From assembly GCA_025057155.1 (NCBI GenBank), contig JANWYD010000023.1:1-64000 (forward strand): 64,000 nt of DNA. Direction: 5' to 3'. The stretch comes from Chloroflexaceae bacterium. Its GTDB lineage: Bacteria; Chloroflexota; Chloroflexia; Chloroflexales; Chloroflexaceae. A program made the position numbers and the translations under genes. Positions 50,514 through 59,554 of this stretch are shown piece by piece (within the stretch, counting starts at the first letter, position 1; every line of letters begins with the position of its first letter). The notes beneath the pieces are model-generated. The model made no database searches. It was not told where the DNA came from and worked only from the letters and a program-made list of their open reading frames with translations.

Positions 50514-52562
50514 CTACCCTCCCGCCTGCGCGAAAGCAAAGGCAATCCCGTCCTGGAGTGTGCCGCGGGTCAGAATGCCCCCCAGATCCACACCCAGTTG
50601 CACCAGGGTCTGCGCGACTTCGGGACGTATCCCCGTAAGCACCACCCGCGCGCCGAGCAGATGCACCGCACGCGCCGCCTGGATCAGCGTGTTCGCCACC
50701 TGGGTGTCTACTATGTGTACACCAGTTATGTCAATCAGCGCGATGTCGGCGCGATGCCTGGCGACGCCCTCAAGCAAGGTCTCAATCAGTTGAAGCGCTC
50801 GCTCCGTATCCACTGAACCGATGATCGGCAACAGCACCACGCGCTTTGAGAGCGGCAGCAGCGGTGTGGACAACTCGCGCAGCGCCTGCTGCTGGGCCTC
50901 GATGATCTGCTCCTGGAGGACCAGTCGCTCCTGCTCGGCCCGTCGGCGCTCGGTCAGATCGTCGCAGATTACCAGCAGGTAGGTCGGCTTGCCCCGCTCG
51001 TCGTAGAGCGGGATCTTGGTCGTCCGCACGATGCGCCGGCCAAGATGCGGGCTGTCCACCGGTTCTTCGGGGATCACCTCGGTGACCCCGCGGGCAAGCA
51101 CTTCGCGATCCTTGGCCCGGAAGGCGTCGGCCTGCTCGCGCGGGAAGAAGTCGTAGTCAGTCTTCCCGATCACCTCCTCGGCGCGCAAGCCGAAGAGCAG
51201 TTCGCTGGCCGCGTTCCAGAGGACGAAGCGGCCGTCCGCTGCCGCCTTCAACAACACTGCTACCGGCAGATGCGCGAACAGCGTCTGGAGCAATTGCTGG
51301 CTTTCCCGCAGCGCCTCTTCGGTGCGCTTCAGATCGGTAATGTCCTCGTAGGTGCCAAGAATGCCGATAACCCTGCCACGACCATCGCGCAGCGGGATCT
51401 TGTTCGTGCTGGCCCACGCCACCCGGCCGTCAGCCTGGGTCTGGGTTTCGATGATGTGCAGCGCCGCCTCGCCCGACTCCATCACCTGCCGGTCGAAGGC
51501 GCGGTATGAGTCGGACTCCTCTCTTGTCCAGGGCAGATCGTAGTCGCTCTTGCCCACGATCTCATCGGGCGAGGACAGTCCGGCGAAGCGGGCGAAGGTC
51601 TTGTTGCAGCCCTGGTAGATCGAGTTGCGGTCCTTCCAGAACACCGCCGCCGGCAGGCTGTCAATGATCAACTGAAGCCGCTCGCGGGCCTGGCGCAGTT
51701 CCTCTTCGACCCGGACCCGGTCAGTGATATCGGTTGAGAACCCGCTGATGGCGAAGACGTTGCCATGCTCGTCGTACATTGGCGCACGAATGGAAAGAAA
51801 GGTGTGTATGCCATCGGGCATCGGGGCCGTTTCTTCCTGGACCACGACCTGGCCCGTCCGCGCGACTTCCTGCTCGGCGGCGCGCCACCGGGCGACATAC
51901 GCTTCGGGAAAGAACTCGCTGTCGGCATGCCCGATCAACTCGTCCGTTGCCCGGCCGGCTATCTGGGCCGCGTACCGGTTGATCAAGAGGAACCGCCCTT
52001 CGAGGTCCTTAATGTAGATCGCTGCTGGCGAGGTTTCGAGCACATGATGCAGAAACCGCTCGCTACGTTCCAGGGCGGCGGTGCGTTCGGCCACCCGCTG
52101 CTCCAGTTCGGCATTCAGCCGTCGCAACTCCTGTTCTACCTGTTTGCGCGCCGTAATATTGTCGAACATCACGGCCAGTTCATCGTTCGGCAAGGGAACC
52201 GCGCGCACCGCGAAGGCGCTGGTGATCACCCGCTCGTCGCCATAGGTCACCTCGAACGCGAGAGGTTGTCCGCTGCGCACAACTCCGGCGTAGGCCTGCG
52301 GCACGCCCTGTTCGCGCAGTCCAGGGAAGTTCTCGTCGAGGGTCTTGCCGACAATATTCGCCGGACTCACGCCGGTCAGCTCCTCGACAATCGGGTTCGC
52401 CGCCACCATGCGCAACGTCCGGTCATCCTCAGGATCTTCCAGCCTGTAGACATGGATCCCCACGCCAAGCTGTTCGAAAATCGCCCGGTAGCGCGCCAGT
52501 TCGGCCCGTAATGCAGCGTTTTCCTTGCTGAGCGCCTCAGGGGTGGTGAAAATAGCGGACAT
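50514..52562 (-). CDS. Multi-PAS sensor with C-terminal STAS domain (RsbR-like)
   Basis: The protein has 682 residues. An N-terminal short coiled coil is followed by four PAS/PAC units (starting about residues 20, 165, 290 and 410; for example FLLINRYAAQIAGRATDELIG and FVLWNAASELLFGLRAEEVIG), with helical linkers between them. A C-terminal STAS domain (about 565-680) contains ALIDITGVHIVDTQVANTL, with the Thr residues phosphorylated in RsbR. There is no kinase, cyclase or GGDEF output, so signalling would run through a stressosome-like partner switch. The PAS pockets could bind haem, flavin or small ligands. The start MSAIFTTPEAL at 52562 is chosen over one 31 codons upstream. Divergent from bchH. 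Confidence 0.88.
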   Translation of the reverse strand: MSAIFTTPEALSKENAALRAELARYRAIFEQLGVGIHVYRLEDPEDDRTLRMVAANPIVEELTGVSPANIVGKTLDENFPGLREQGVPQAYAGVVRSGQPLAFEVTYGDERVITSAFAVRAVPLPNDELAVMFDNITARKQVEQELRRLNAELEQRVAERTAALERSERFLHHVLETSPAAIYIKDLEGRFLLINRYAAQIAGRATDELIGHADSEFFPEAYVARWRAAEQEVARTGQVVVQEETAPMPDGIHTFLSIRAPMYDEHGNVFAISGFSTDITDRVRVEEELRQARERLQLIIDSLPAAVFWKDRNSIYQGCNKTFARFAGLSSPDEIVGKSDYDLPWTREESDSYRAFDRQVMESGEAALHIIETQTQADGRVAWASTNKIPLRDGRGRVIGILGTYEDITDLKRTEEALRESQQLLQTLFAHLPVAVLLKAAADGRFVLWNAASELLFGLRAEEVIGKTDYDFFPREQADAFRAKDREVLARGVTEVIPEEPVDSPHLGRRIVRTTKIPLYDERGKPTYLLVICDDLTERRRAEQERLVLQEQIIEAQQQALRELSTPLLPLSKRVVLLPIIGSVDTERALQLIETLLEGVARHRADIALIDITGVHIVDTQVANTLIQAARAVHLLGARVVLTGIRPEVAQTLVQLGVDLGGILTRGTLQDGIAFAFAQAGG

Positions 52563-52805
52563 ATGCCACCGCTTTCTCTTGCCCGTCCCGATGCAACCGG
52601 CGCGTCTGATTGCAGACCGCGCATCAGTCGCATCGCAGCACGGGCGGTCCGGCATCGCGTTAAACCAATTCTAGCTCGCGCCTGTAACCACAGACCACAC
52701 GCAATCGAATAACGTATTGCACAGCCTTTTTTTCGTAATTGCAAAACTTGAATAATTCCCGACTTGAAGGATAATAAGAGCAGCCGAACGATGAGGAGGA
52801 CAGCA
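52563..52805. other. Divergent control region between the PAS-STAS gene and bchH
   Basis: No gene. The bchH side is AT-rich and carries a promoter (52748-52775) overlapped by two ACTTGAA direct repeats at 52746-52752 and 52762-52768. Confidence 0.6.
52748..52775 (+). promoter_or_regulatory. bchH promoter with direct-repeat motif
   Basis: TTGAAT (52748-52753), 16 nt, GATAAT (52770-52775). ACTTGAA occurs twice with a 16-bp step over the -35 box and spacer, a possible activator or repressor site. Ribosome site AGGAGG lies just before the ATG at 52806. Confidence 0.55.
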
Positions 52806-55800
52806 ATGGCGCGCCCAATCGAGTTTGTGCTGATCCTTGGTATGCAACGTTACAGCCACGACCTGTTCCGCCAGGCCGAGGCCCAGGTACGTGCCGAGGC
52901 GCCGGAGTTCAAGGTGCACGTGTTCGAGGATAGCGACGTGCAACGCCGCCCGCAGGAGGTGGAAGCCGCGCTTGCACGCTGCGCCTGCCTGATCACCTCG
53001 ATCATCACCCTCCATGAGACCGCCGAGTGGCTCGTGCCGACCGTCGAACGTCTCGACCCGCCGGTGGTGTTCTGCTTCGAGGGCGTCCCCGAGGTGATGC
53101 GGCTGACTAAAGTGGGCAACTACTCTATGCGCGGCAAGGGCGGCGGTATGCCCAAACCGGTGCAGAACGTGGCCCGCCTTCTGGTCGGCAATCGCGAGGA
53201 AGACGCCTACTATGGTTATGTCAAGCTCCAGAAGATCACCTCGAAGCTGGTCAATTTCCTGCCTGGGAGACGGCTTACCGACTTCCGCAACTGGACCAAC
53301 GTCACCACCTACTGGAACAACCGCGATGTCGCCAATACGGCGAACATGTTCAAGTTGATCCTGCGCGAGTACTGCGGTCTCTCCAAGCTCCACGTGGCCC
53401 CTCCGGTGGAACTGCCGGGCATGGGCTTCGCCCATCCCGATGCACCGCGCTACTTCGGCAAGCCCGAGGAGTATCTGCGCTGGGAGAAGGAGCGCGCTCG
53501 CGCCCGCGCCAGGAGCACAGGCGCTTCGGCGAAGCCCCTGGGTACGGCGGCGGTGCTCTCCTTCCGCGCTCATATCCTCGGCGGCACCCGCTACCACGCC
53601 GACCTGGTGCGCGCGCTTGAGGCCGCCGGTCTGCGCGTGCTGCCGATCTTCGTGCAGGGCATCGAGAGCCACATTGTCGTTCGCGAGTGGCTCTCCAGGC
53701 TCAATGTGGACGTGTTGATCAACACCATGGGCTTCCCGCTGGTGGGCGGGCCGGCCGGATCGTCGAAGGCCGGCCTGACTGTCGCCGTAGCCCGCGAACT
53801 GCTCAGCAAGCTCGACGTCCCCTATATCGTGGCTTCGCCCCTCTTCGTGCAGGATGAGGACCACTGGCGCGAACACGGCGTCGGCCCCCTCCAGTCCGCT
53901 ATCCTCTACTCCCTGCCTGAGATGGACGGCGCCGTGGCGCCCGTGGTCCTTGGCGGCATGCGCGGCAATGAGATCGGCACCGTGCCCGACCGCCTTGAAC
54001 GGCTGGCCACCCTGGCCCGCGGGTTCGTGCGTCTGCGCCATACGCCCAACCGCGAGAAGAAACTGGCCCTGGTGGTCTATAACTATCCGCCCGGTCAGGG
54101 TAACACTGCCACTGCGGCATTGCTCGATGTGCCCGCCACGCTGATTGCCCTCCTCGACCGTCTCAAGGCCGCCGGCTATCGTGTCGGCGAATACCCGCGC
54201 GACCCGGCGCAACTGGCCCGCTGCCTGGAGGCCTCCATCCGCGCTGACGTGCCTGAATTGCCCCCCGGTCACCCCCCGGTGTCGCGCCCCACCGTCGGTC
54301 GCGAGCATTTTCACGCCTGGCTGCGCCCGAAGGATCAGGAACGCATCAACGCCCGCTGGGGGCCCTTCCCCGGCGATATCGCCCCCGCCGGGCGAGACGC
54401 CGTGCGCCTCGGCGGCATGACCCTGGGCAATATCTACATCGGCGTCCAGCCGATGATCGGCATGCCCGGCGACCCCATGCGCCTGCTCTTCGACCGGGAG
54501 AATACGCCGCACCACCAGTACGCGCTGTTTTACAAATATCTGACGGAGCAGTTCGGCGCCCATGCAATCGTCCACGTGGGCATGCACGGCACCGCCGAGT
54601 GGATGCCCGGCGTGCAACTCGGCGTCACCGAGCGCTGCTGGCCCGATGTGCTCCTGGGCGCCGTGCCCAACTTCTACGTCTATCCGATCAACAACCCGGC
54701 CGAAGCCAACATCGCCAAGCGCCGCGGGTTCTCAGTGATCGTCGGGCACGCCATTCCGCCCTACGGCCGCGCCGGGCTGTACAAAGAGCTGCAAGCCCTC
54801 AAGGACGTTCTCGAGGAGTACCGCGAACGCCCGAATGCGGATCTCGAAGCGGCCATCGCGCAGAAGATCGAACTCCTCAACCTTGACGCCGACCTGGCGC
54901 GCTACCAGGACGAGCCGTTCGCCGACTTCGCCTCGCGGGTCTACGCCTACCTGCGCGATCTGGAGACCACGCTGATCACTGATCGGCTCCACGTCCTCGG
55001 CAGCGCCCCGCCCGCCGAGGATCAATTGACCCTGGTGGTCGAGGCGCTCAAGATCTCCCGCGATGGCAACCCCGGCCTGGGCGACCTGGTGATGAGCGCA
55101 GTGACCGGGCGCGCCGCCGGCGAAGGGCAGGCCCAGGACGGCTACGCCGCCCTCCTCGCCCGGGCGCGCCGGGGCGATCTCGCTGCGTTGGAGCTGCGCG
55201 ACCGCGTCGAGACAGTCTGCAACGAGTTTGTGCGGCGGGCCGTCTTCGACGGCGAAGCCCCGGAACGGGCCTGGCAGGCCGTTCTGGGCATCAGCGAGGC
55301 CGGCGCCGCGGCCTGGAACATCTTCCTTCTGCCCCTCACCGAGCTGGGACGGGCCATGCTCGCCGCCCTGCGCGATAACACCCAGGAGCTGGACTTCCTG
55401 CTCCGCGGCCTCGAGGGGCGCTACATCCCCGCCGCCCCCGGCGGCGACCTGATCCGCGACGGTCTGGCCGTCCTGCCCACCGGGCGCAACATCCATAGCC
55501 TTGACCCCTTCCGCGTGCCCTCCGACAGCGCCTACCAGCGCGGCGTGCGCATCGCCGAGGCGCTTATCGCCGCCCATCGCGCCGAACACAACGGCGAATA
55601 CCCCGAAACCATCGCCCAGGTCCTCTGGGGCCTCGATTCGATCAAGACCAAGGGCGAGGCCATCGGTATCGTCCTCGGCCTGATCGGCGCCCGCCCGGTC
55701 AAGGACGGCCAGGGCAAGGTGGGGCGCTACGCCCTCATACCCCTCCAGGAACTGGGCCGCCCGCGCATTGACGTGCTCATGACCGCCTCGGGCATCTTCC

Positions 55801-56660
55801 GCGACACCTTCGCCGGCACGATCGATCTGCTCGACCGGCTGGTCTGCGACGCCGCCCGCGCCGAAGAACCGGAGGATATGAACTTCATCCGCAAGCATGT
55901 GCAGGCCATGCTCGCCGAGGGCAAGAGCTGGGAGGCGGCAACGGCCCGGATCTTCACCCAGGCCGAGGGCACCTATGGCACCGATGTGGACGAGGCCATC
56001 GAGGGCAGCGCCTGGGAGGACCGCCGCGAGCTGGAGGAACTGTTCATCAAGCGCAACGCCTACGCCTTTGGCGGACAGAAAGGCGGCGCGGCTCAGCCTG
56101 AAGTGTTGCGCTCCCTCCTCAAAACAGTGGACCGCGTGGCCCAGGAGATCGACTCGGTCGAATACGGTTTGACCGATATGCAGCACTACTACGGCTACTC
56201 CGGTGCCCTCAAGGCCGCCGCCGAACGCGCCACCGGCAAGGCGGTGCCCCTCAGTTATGTCGAAAGCTTCACCGCCGAGACGCGCGTGCAGAACCTGGAA
56301 CAGGTGCTGCGGGTCGAGTACCGCACCCGTCTGCTCAACCCCAGGTGGTATGAAGGCATGCTCAAGCACGGCCACAACGGCGCCGCCGAGATCTCCCACC
56401 GGTTCACCTACATGCTCGGCTGGAGCGCCACCACCGGGGCGGTGGACAACTGGGTCTATGACCAGGCTGCGGCCACTTTCATCCTCGACGATGCCATGCG
56501 CCAGCGTCTGGAGGCCGCCAACCCTGAGGCTGCCCGCAACGCCGTCGGGCGGCTGCTCGAGGCCCACAGTCGCGGCATCTGGCAGACTGATGAGGAGACC
56601 CTCGAGCGCCTGCGCGCGCTCCACGCCGACCTCGAGGATCGCCTGGAAGGGGTGCGCTAA
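52806..56660 (+). CDS. bchH: Magnesium chelatase subunit H
   Basis: The 1284-residue CobN/BchH-family protein binds protoporphyrin IX. With BchI and BchD it inserts Mg2+, the first committed step of bacteriochlorophyll synthesis. Typical segments are LNVDVLINTMGFPLVGGPAG, VVYNYPPGQGNTATAALLDVP, HVGMHGTAEWMPGVQLG and RVFGGQKGGAAQPE-like YAFGGQKGGAAQPE near the C-terminus. The length is normal for BchH rather than the longer CobN. The start MARPIEFVLI is chosen because AGGAGG lies at about 6 nt. No bchI, bchD or bchM is nearby. Phototrophic Chloroflexota often carry several BchH paralogues (BchH/S/T), and which one this is cannot be told here. Confidence 0.93.
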   Translation: MARPIEFVLILGMQRYSHDLFRQAEAQVRAEAPEFKVHVFEDSDVQRRPQEVEAALARCACLITSIITLHETAEWLVPTVERLDPPVVFCFEGVPEVMRLTKVGNYSMRGKGGGMPKPVQNVARLLVGNREEDAYYGYVKLQKITSKLVNFLPGRRLTDFRNWTNVTTYWNNRDVANTANMFKLILREYCGLSKLHVAPPVELPGMGFAHPDAPRYFGKPEEYLRWEKERARARARSTGASAKPLGTAAVLSFRAHILGGTRYHADLVRALEAAGLRVLPIFVQGIESHIVVREWLSRLNVDVLINTMGFPLVGGPAGSSKAGLTVAVARELLSKLDVPYIVASPLFVQDEDHWREHGVGPLQSAILYSLPEMDGAVAPVVLGGMRGNEIGTVPDRLERLATLARGFVRLRHTPNREKKLALVVYNYPPGQGNTATAALLDVPATLIALLDRLKAAGYRVGEYPRDPAQLARCLEASIRADVPELPPGHPPVSRPTVGREHFHAWLRPKDQERINARWGPFPGDIAPAGRDAVRLGGMTLGNIYIGVQPMIGMPGDPMRLLFDRENTPHHQYALFYKYLTEQFGAHAIVHVGMHGTAEWMPGVQLGVTERCWPDVLLGAVPNFYVYPINNPAEANIAKRRGFSVIVGHAIPPYGRAGLYKELQALKDVLEEYRERPNADLEAAIAQKIELLNLDADLARYQDEPFADFASRVYAYLRDLETTLITDRLHVLGSAPPAEDQLTLVVEALKISRDGNPGLGDLVMSAVTGRAAGEGQAQDGYAALLARARRGDLAALELRDRVETVCNEFVRRAVFDGEAPERAWQAVLGISEAGAAAWNIFLLPLTELGRAMLAALRDNTQELDFLLRGLEGRYIPAAPGGDLIRDGLAVLPTGRNIHSLDPFRVPSDSAYQRGVRIAEALIAAHRAEHNGEYPETIAQVLWGLDSIKTKGEAIGIVLGLIGARPVKDGQGKVGRYALIPLQELGRPRIDVLMTASGIFRDTFAGTIDLLDRLVCDAARAEEPEDMNFIRKHVQAMLAEGKSWEAATARIFTQAEGTYGTDVDEAIEGSAWEDRRELEELFIKRNAYAFGGQKGGAAQPEVLRSLLKTVDRVAQEIDSVEYGLTDMQHYYGYSGALKAAAERATGKAVPLSYVESFTAETRVQNLEQVLRVEYRTRLLNPRWYEGMLKHGHNGAAEISHRFTYMLGWSATTGAVDNWVYDQAAATFILDDAMRQRLEAANPEAARNAVGRLLEAHSRGIWQTDEETLERLRALHADLEDRLEGVR

Positions 56661-56884
56661 CGTATCTTCCGCCGGCGCCGGCGCACGTGCCACCGCCACA
56701 CGGTGTGGCGGTGTGACTGGCGCGGTGGCGAGGGCGCTGGCGGCGGGGCCTCGGCAGTCGGGTCTTCCGCCGGTTCGAGTGCGGCGGCGTCCGTCGCGTC
56801 CGCCTGCTCATCCTCTTTCCGGCTCCCGTGCCGTTCTTGCTCCTCAGGCATACCCGTTCCCTCGCGCGCTCGCTCCAACGCCAT
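56657..56884 (-). CDS. Possible small charged protein overlapping the bchH 3' end
   Basis: The 75-residue frame starts MALERAREGTGMPEEQERHG. It has an acidic Ala/Pro-rich middle and ends in a very basic WHVRRRRRKIR. The stop overlaps the bchH stop by 4 bp on the opposite strand. TACAAT lies a few bases before the ATG, but there is no Shine-Dalgarno, and a 10-bp hairpin (56691-56713) lies within the frame. Low-complexity composition means it could easily be chance. Confidence 0.3.
   Translation of the reverse strand: MALERAREGTGMPEEQERHGSRKEDEQADATDAAALEPAEDPTAEAPPPAPSPPRQSHRHTVWRWHVRRRRRKIR
56691..56713 (+). terminator. Hairpin downstream of bchH
   Basis: CACCGCCACA (56691-56700), CGG, TGTGGCGGTG (56704-56713), preceded by GCCGGCGCCGGC. 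No T-run. Confidence 0.5.
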
Positions 56885-57119
56885 GTTCGATTGTACAAAC
56901 GCGCGGGGGATCGGGCCTGTTGCGTCGTTGACAAAAGTGTTATCTACTACATTGCCATATCAAACCCTTGTTTTGAAAACCATCTTTTGCTTAAAGAAGC
57001 ATGGAGCAAAGCGGCTTTCTTCGTTCCTCTCAGCCGGCGCCGGAGCAGCGTGCGCTCCCACGACTCACTCCTGGAAGCGGATGTTGCGCAGGCTTTGCTT
57101 TAAAACTCTTCCAATCCCG

Positions 57120-57160
57120 TTGATTTTCGCGCCTTTGTGGCATACTTATTGATCAGGAGG
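57120..57160 (+). promoter_or_regulatory. Promoter and ribosome site of the SDR gene
   Basis: TTGATT (57120-57125), 17 nt, TACTTA (57143-57148). AGGAGG at 57155-57160, 8 nt before the ATG. Confidence 0.55.
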
Positions 57161-57168
57161 TTTTCTAT

Positions 57169-57927
57169 ATGTGGCCGGAGTTTAGAGGAAAAGTCGCCCT
57201 GGTTACCGGGGCCGCGTCGGGCATCGGGCGCGCCTCGGCCCTCGCCTTCGCTCGGGCTGGCGCGAAGGTGGTGGTGGCCGATGTTCAGATCGAGGCGGGA
57301 GAGGAGACAGCCGCGCTCGCCCGCGCTGAAAACACCGATGCGATCTTCGTGCGCGCCGACGTCTCCCGGCGCCCCGATGTCGAGGCGATGATTGGCACGG
57401 CTCTGGAGATGTATGGCCGACTCGATATTGCCCACAATAATGCCGGCATTTCCGGCCCCCAGGCCCTGCTGGCCGACTATCCCGAAGAAGCCTGGGATCG
57501 GGTCATTGGCATCAATCTCAAGGGCGTCTGGCTGTGTATGAAGTACGAATTGCAGCAGATGCTCCGGCAGGGCGGCGGGGTGATCGTCAACACCTCTTCA
57601 ACCGCCGGGCTGGCCGGTTCCCGCGGCGTGTCGGCCTACGTAGCGAGCAAGCACGGCATTGTTGGGCTCACGAAGGCCGCCGCTCTCGAATACGCGCGCA
57701 ACAACATCCGCATCAACGCGGTGTTGCCGGGCACGATCCACACCCACTTGATTGATGAGTTTACCGGAGGCGATGAGCGCCTCCTCCAGCAGTTCGCTGA
57801 AAGCGAGCCGGTGGGTCGCCTCGGCACTCCCGAGGAAGTGGCCTCGGCGGTCCTCTGGCTATGCTCCGATGGCGCCTCGTTCGTCACCGGCGCGACCCTC
57901 GCCGTGGACGGTGGACGCCTGGCCTGA
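57169..57927 (+). CDS. Classical short-chain dehydrogenase/reductase
   Basis: The 252-residue enzyme has the complete classical SDR set: TGAASGIGRASALAFARAGA (NAD(P) loop), NNAGISG, the catalytic Ser in NTSSTAG, YVASKHG (Tyr-x3-Lys) and the C-terminal SFVTGATLAVDGG. An Asp after the second strand (VVVADVQIE) suggests NAD(H) preference. The substrate is unknown; glucose, 3-oxoacyl or alcohol substrates are all compatible. It is followed after 7 nt by an alkyltransferase-like gene on the same strand. Confidence 0.88.
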   Translation: MWPEFRGKVALVTGAASGIGRASALAFARAGAKVVVADVQIEAGEETAALARAENTDAIFVRADVSRRPDVEAMIGTALEMYGRLDIAHNNAGISGPQALLADYPEEAWDRVIGINLKGVWLCMKYELQQMLRQGGGVIVNTSSTAGLAGSRGVSAYVASKHGIVGLTKAAALEYARNNIRINAVLPGTIHTHLIDEFTGGDERLLQQFAESEPVGRLGTPEEVASAVLWLCSDGASFVTGATLAVDGGRLA

Positions 57928-57934
57928 ACCATCA

Positions 57935-58246
57935 ATGACAAGTTACGCGGCAATCTATGCGGTGGTCCGGCAGATCCCCTATGGACGGGTGTGCAGCTAT
58001 GGACGGGTGGCAGTCCTGGCGGGGTATCCCGGTCATGCCCGGCTGGTGGGTTATGCCCTCCACGCCCTGCGCACCTCCGGCGGCGATGAAACGCCGTGGT
58101 GGCGCGTCGTCAACCGTAACGGCTTCATCAGCAACGCCTATGAGCCAGCCATGCAACGGGCGCGCCTGGAAGCCGAAGGCGTCCAGGTAGACGAGAGTGA
58201 CCACGTTGATCTGGAGCGATACTTGTGGGATGGCGCCGGCCAGTAA
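57935..58246 (+). CDS. Alkyltransferase-like protein (ATL), Cys replaced by Trp
   Basis: The 103-residue protein matches the C-terminal DNA-binding domain of O6-alkylguanine-DNA alkyltransferase: VVRQIPYGRVCSYGRVAVLAG (helix-turn-helix entry), ARLVGYAL with the Arg finger region, and TPWWRVVNRNG in place of PCHRV. The reactive Cys is Trp, as in ATL proteins. ATLs bind O6-alkylguanine lesions without removing the alkyl group and hand them to nucleotide excision repair. The frame is open upstream within the SDR gene; the ATG at 57935 is chosen by family length. Confidence 0.85.
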   Translation: MTSYAAIYAVVRQIPYGRVCSYGRVAVLAGYPGHARLVGYALHALRTSGGDETPWWRVVNRNGFISNAYEPAMQRARLEAEGVQVDESDHVDLERYLWDGAGQ

Positions 58247-58286
58247 GAAGGCGGCGGCTGTTGCGCCTTCTGTGAATGGGCTGTAT

Positions 58287-59246
58287 TTACCGCAGCTCTC
58301 CTCGCTCGATCAGGTGCTCAAGGAGCGCCACGGCGGTTCGCGGGTCGGCGCCTGCCCGCAGGAGATAGGCCCGCTCGCTGATCAGCCCGGCGAGCGGCCC
58401 GATCACCGAGGGGTCAGGCTCCAGCGCGCGCGCCAGGCGATCTAACCCCTCATCGCGGGCCAGCCCCTGCAAGTGGCTGGCCTGCCCCGTAACCGCTTCA
58501 ACCAGGCAGAGGACGGCCCGCACAGCGTGGGTCGCCAGCCGATCCGCGCCGAGCGAGGCCGCGTCCAGTTCGATCAGCGTTGGTTCCGCGCTCACAGCCC
58601 GCCATGGCAGATCGGGGAAGTGCCGGGCGGCCTCAAGCGGCAGGCGCACGATTCCCGGATGCCCCCAGAGCGCCGGCGCATGTCCCGCGCTCAGAAAGAC
58701 CACCCCGGCGGCCAGCAGCGCGGCGCCGGCGCCTGCACAGCCGACGGCGAGCGTTGCGCTGAGCGACGCTTCATTCCCGATGAAGAGGATGCCGCGCCCG
58801 CGCCAGACGACCGCCCCGGCCCGCAGGGGCGATCGTCCGCGGGCGCCGGCCAGGGCAAGGGTCAGGCGCTCGAGCACCTCGTGGCGCAGCCAGGCTTCAT
58901 CAGCCGCTACCTCCGGGGCGATGAACGCCAGCGCGTGCCCGCCGGCCGGTAGCGCGCTAAGCAGGCGCCCCCTCCCCGCGGCGATCAGTGCGCCCGCGTG
59001 GCTGCGCGTCACCAGCGTTCCGCCCGGCGCCAGTTCGTCGGGAGCAAAAGCCTGCACGATGACTTCTACCTGCCCGGGCGGCCCCGTCTCGACCAGGTTC
59101 GCCGGCAGGCTGCGCCAGAGTCCGAAGGCCCGCTCAGTGGCGGCGATGACCTCTGCGCTGTTGCTGCGAAACTCAAACGGCACGCCGAGCACCGGGGCCG
59201 CAAAATGTTCCGGTAGCGCCCCGCTCGTTTTTGCCGGGTCGCTCAT
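58287..59246 (-). CDS. HPr-kinase-like protein with degenerate P-loop
   Basis: The protein has 319 residues. The middle (about 140-270) resembles the HPr kinase/PqqD-linked serine-kinase fold: RAGAVVWRGRGILFIGNEASLSATLAVGC, where a GxxxxGKS/T loop would be expected but GNEASLSAT stands. ATP binding is therefore doubtful. Residues 1-120 (PVLGVPFEFRSNSAEVIAATERAF) match the N-terminal part of that group. Function unknown. The ATG at 59246 (MSDPAKTSG) is preferred over one 12 codons upstream. Confidence 0.6.
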   Translation of the reverse strand: MSDPAKTSGALPEHFAAPVLGVPFEFRSNSAEVIAATERAFGLWRSLPANLVETGPPGQVEVIVQAFAPDELAPGGTLVTRSHAGALIAAGRGRLLSALPAGGHALAFIAPEVAADEAWLRHEVLERLTLALAGARGRSPLRAGAVVWRGRGILFIGNEASLSATLAVGCAGAGAALLAAGVVFLSAGHAPALWGHPGIVRLPLEAARHFPDLPWRAVSAEPTLIELDAASLGADRLATHAVRAVLCLVEAVTGQASHLQGLARDEGLDRLARALEPDPSVIGPLAGLISERAYLLRAGADPRTAVALLEHLIERGELR

Positions 59247-59554
59247 TGGCGTAGTCTTTGCCTCTGGTGTTTCTTCGCGCAATCCGGTTCATCCAAAATG
59301 GTAAAACTCTGTGAGCCTCTCGGAACGGGTATGTTTTCGGGAGCGTTGCCCTGCCCCTCCCTCGCAGGACTTATGTTCACCTCATGGCATAAGCCTTCGT
59401 GAGCGCTTCCACCTTTCGTGAATAATTGTACACCTCGCATTCATCAGCCCGACAGGCTGACGATGGTATAATATAGCCTCGAACCGGTACAGGAAATGCC
59501 CTGTTACCGTCAACCTCTATCATCCAGAGGCCGATCTGCCAGGCGCCAGCAACC
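59247..59554. other. Divergent spacer upstream of the DUF512 gene
   Basis: No gene seen. TATAAT at 59467-59472 is a likely -10 box for the plus-strand gene. No further structure recognised. Confidence 0.5.
59467..59472 (+). promoter_or_regulatory. -10 box of the DUF512 gene
   Basis: TATAAT about 83 nt before the GTG start. The -35 region is not recognisable. Confidence 0.45.

Larger units (their letters stand above)
56661..57168. other. Spacer between bchH and the SDR gene
   Basis: Apart from the doubtful small frame at 56657-56884, no gene is seen. A hairpin follows bchH, and the right end holds the SDR promoter and ribosome site. The part 56885-57110 is lower in GC and without recognisable features. 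Confidence 0.55.

Noticed and set aside
52671-56699. Two minus-strand frames of about 650 codons opposite bchH
   Set aside because: Repetitive His/Gly/Asp-rich translation without domains; bchH on the plus strand is intact.
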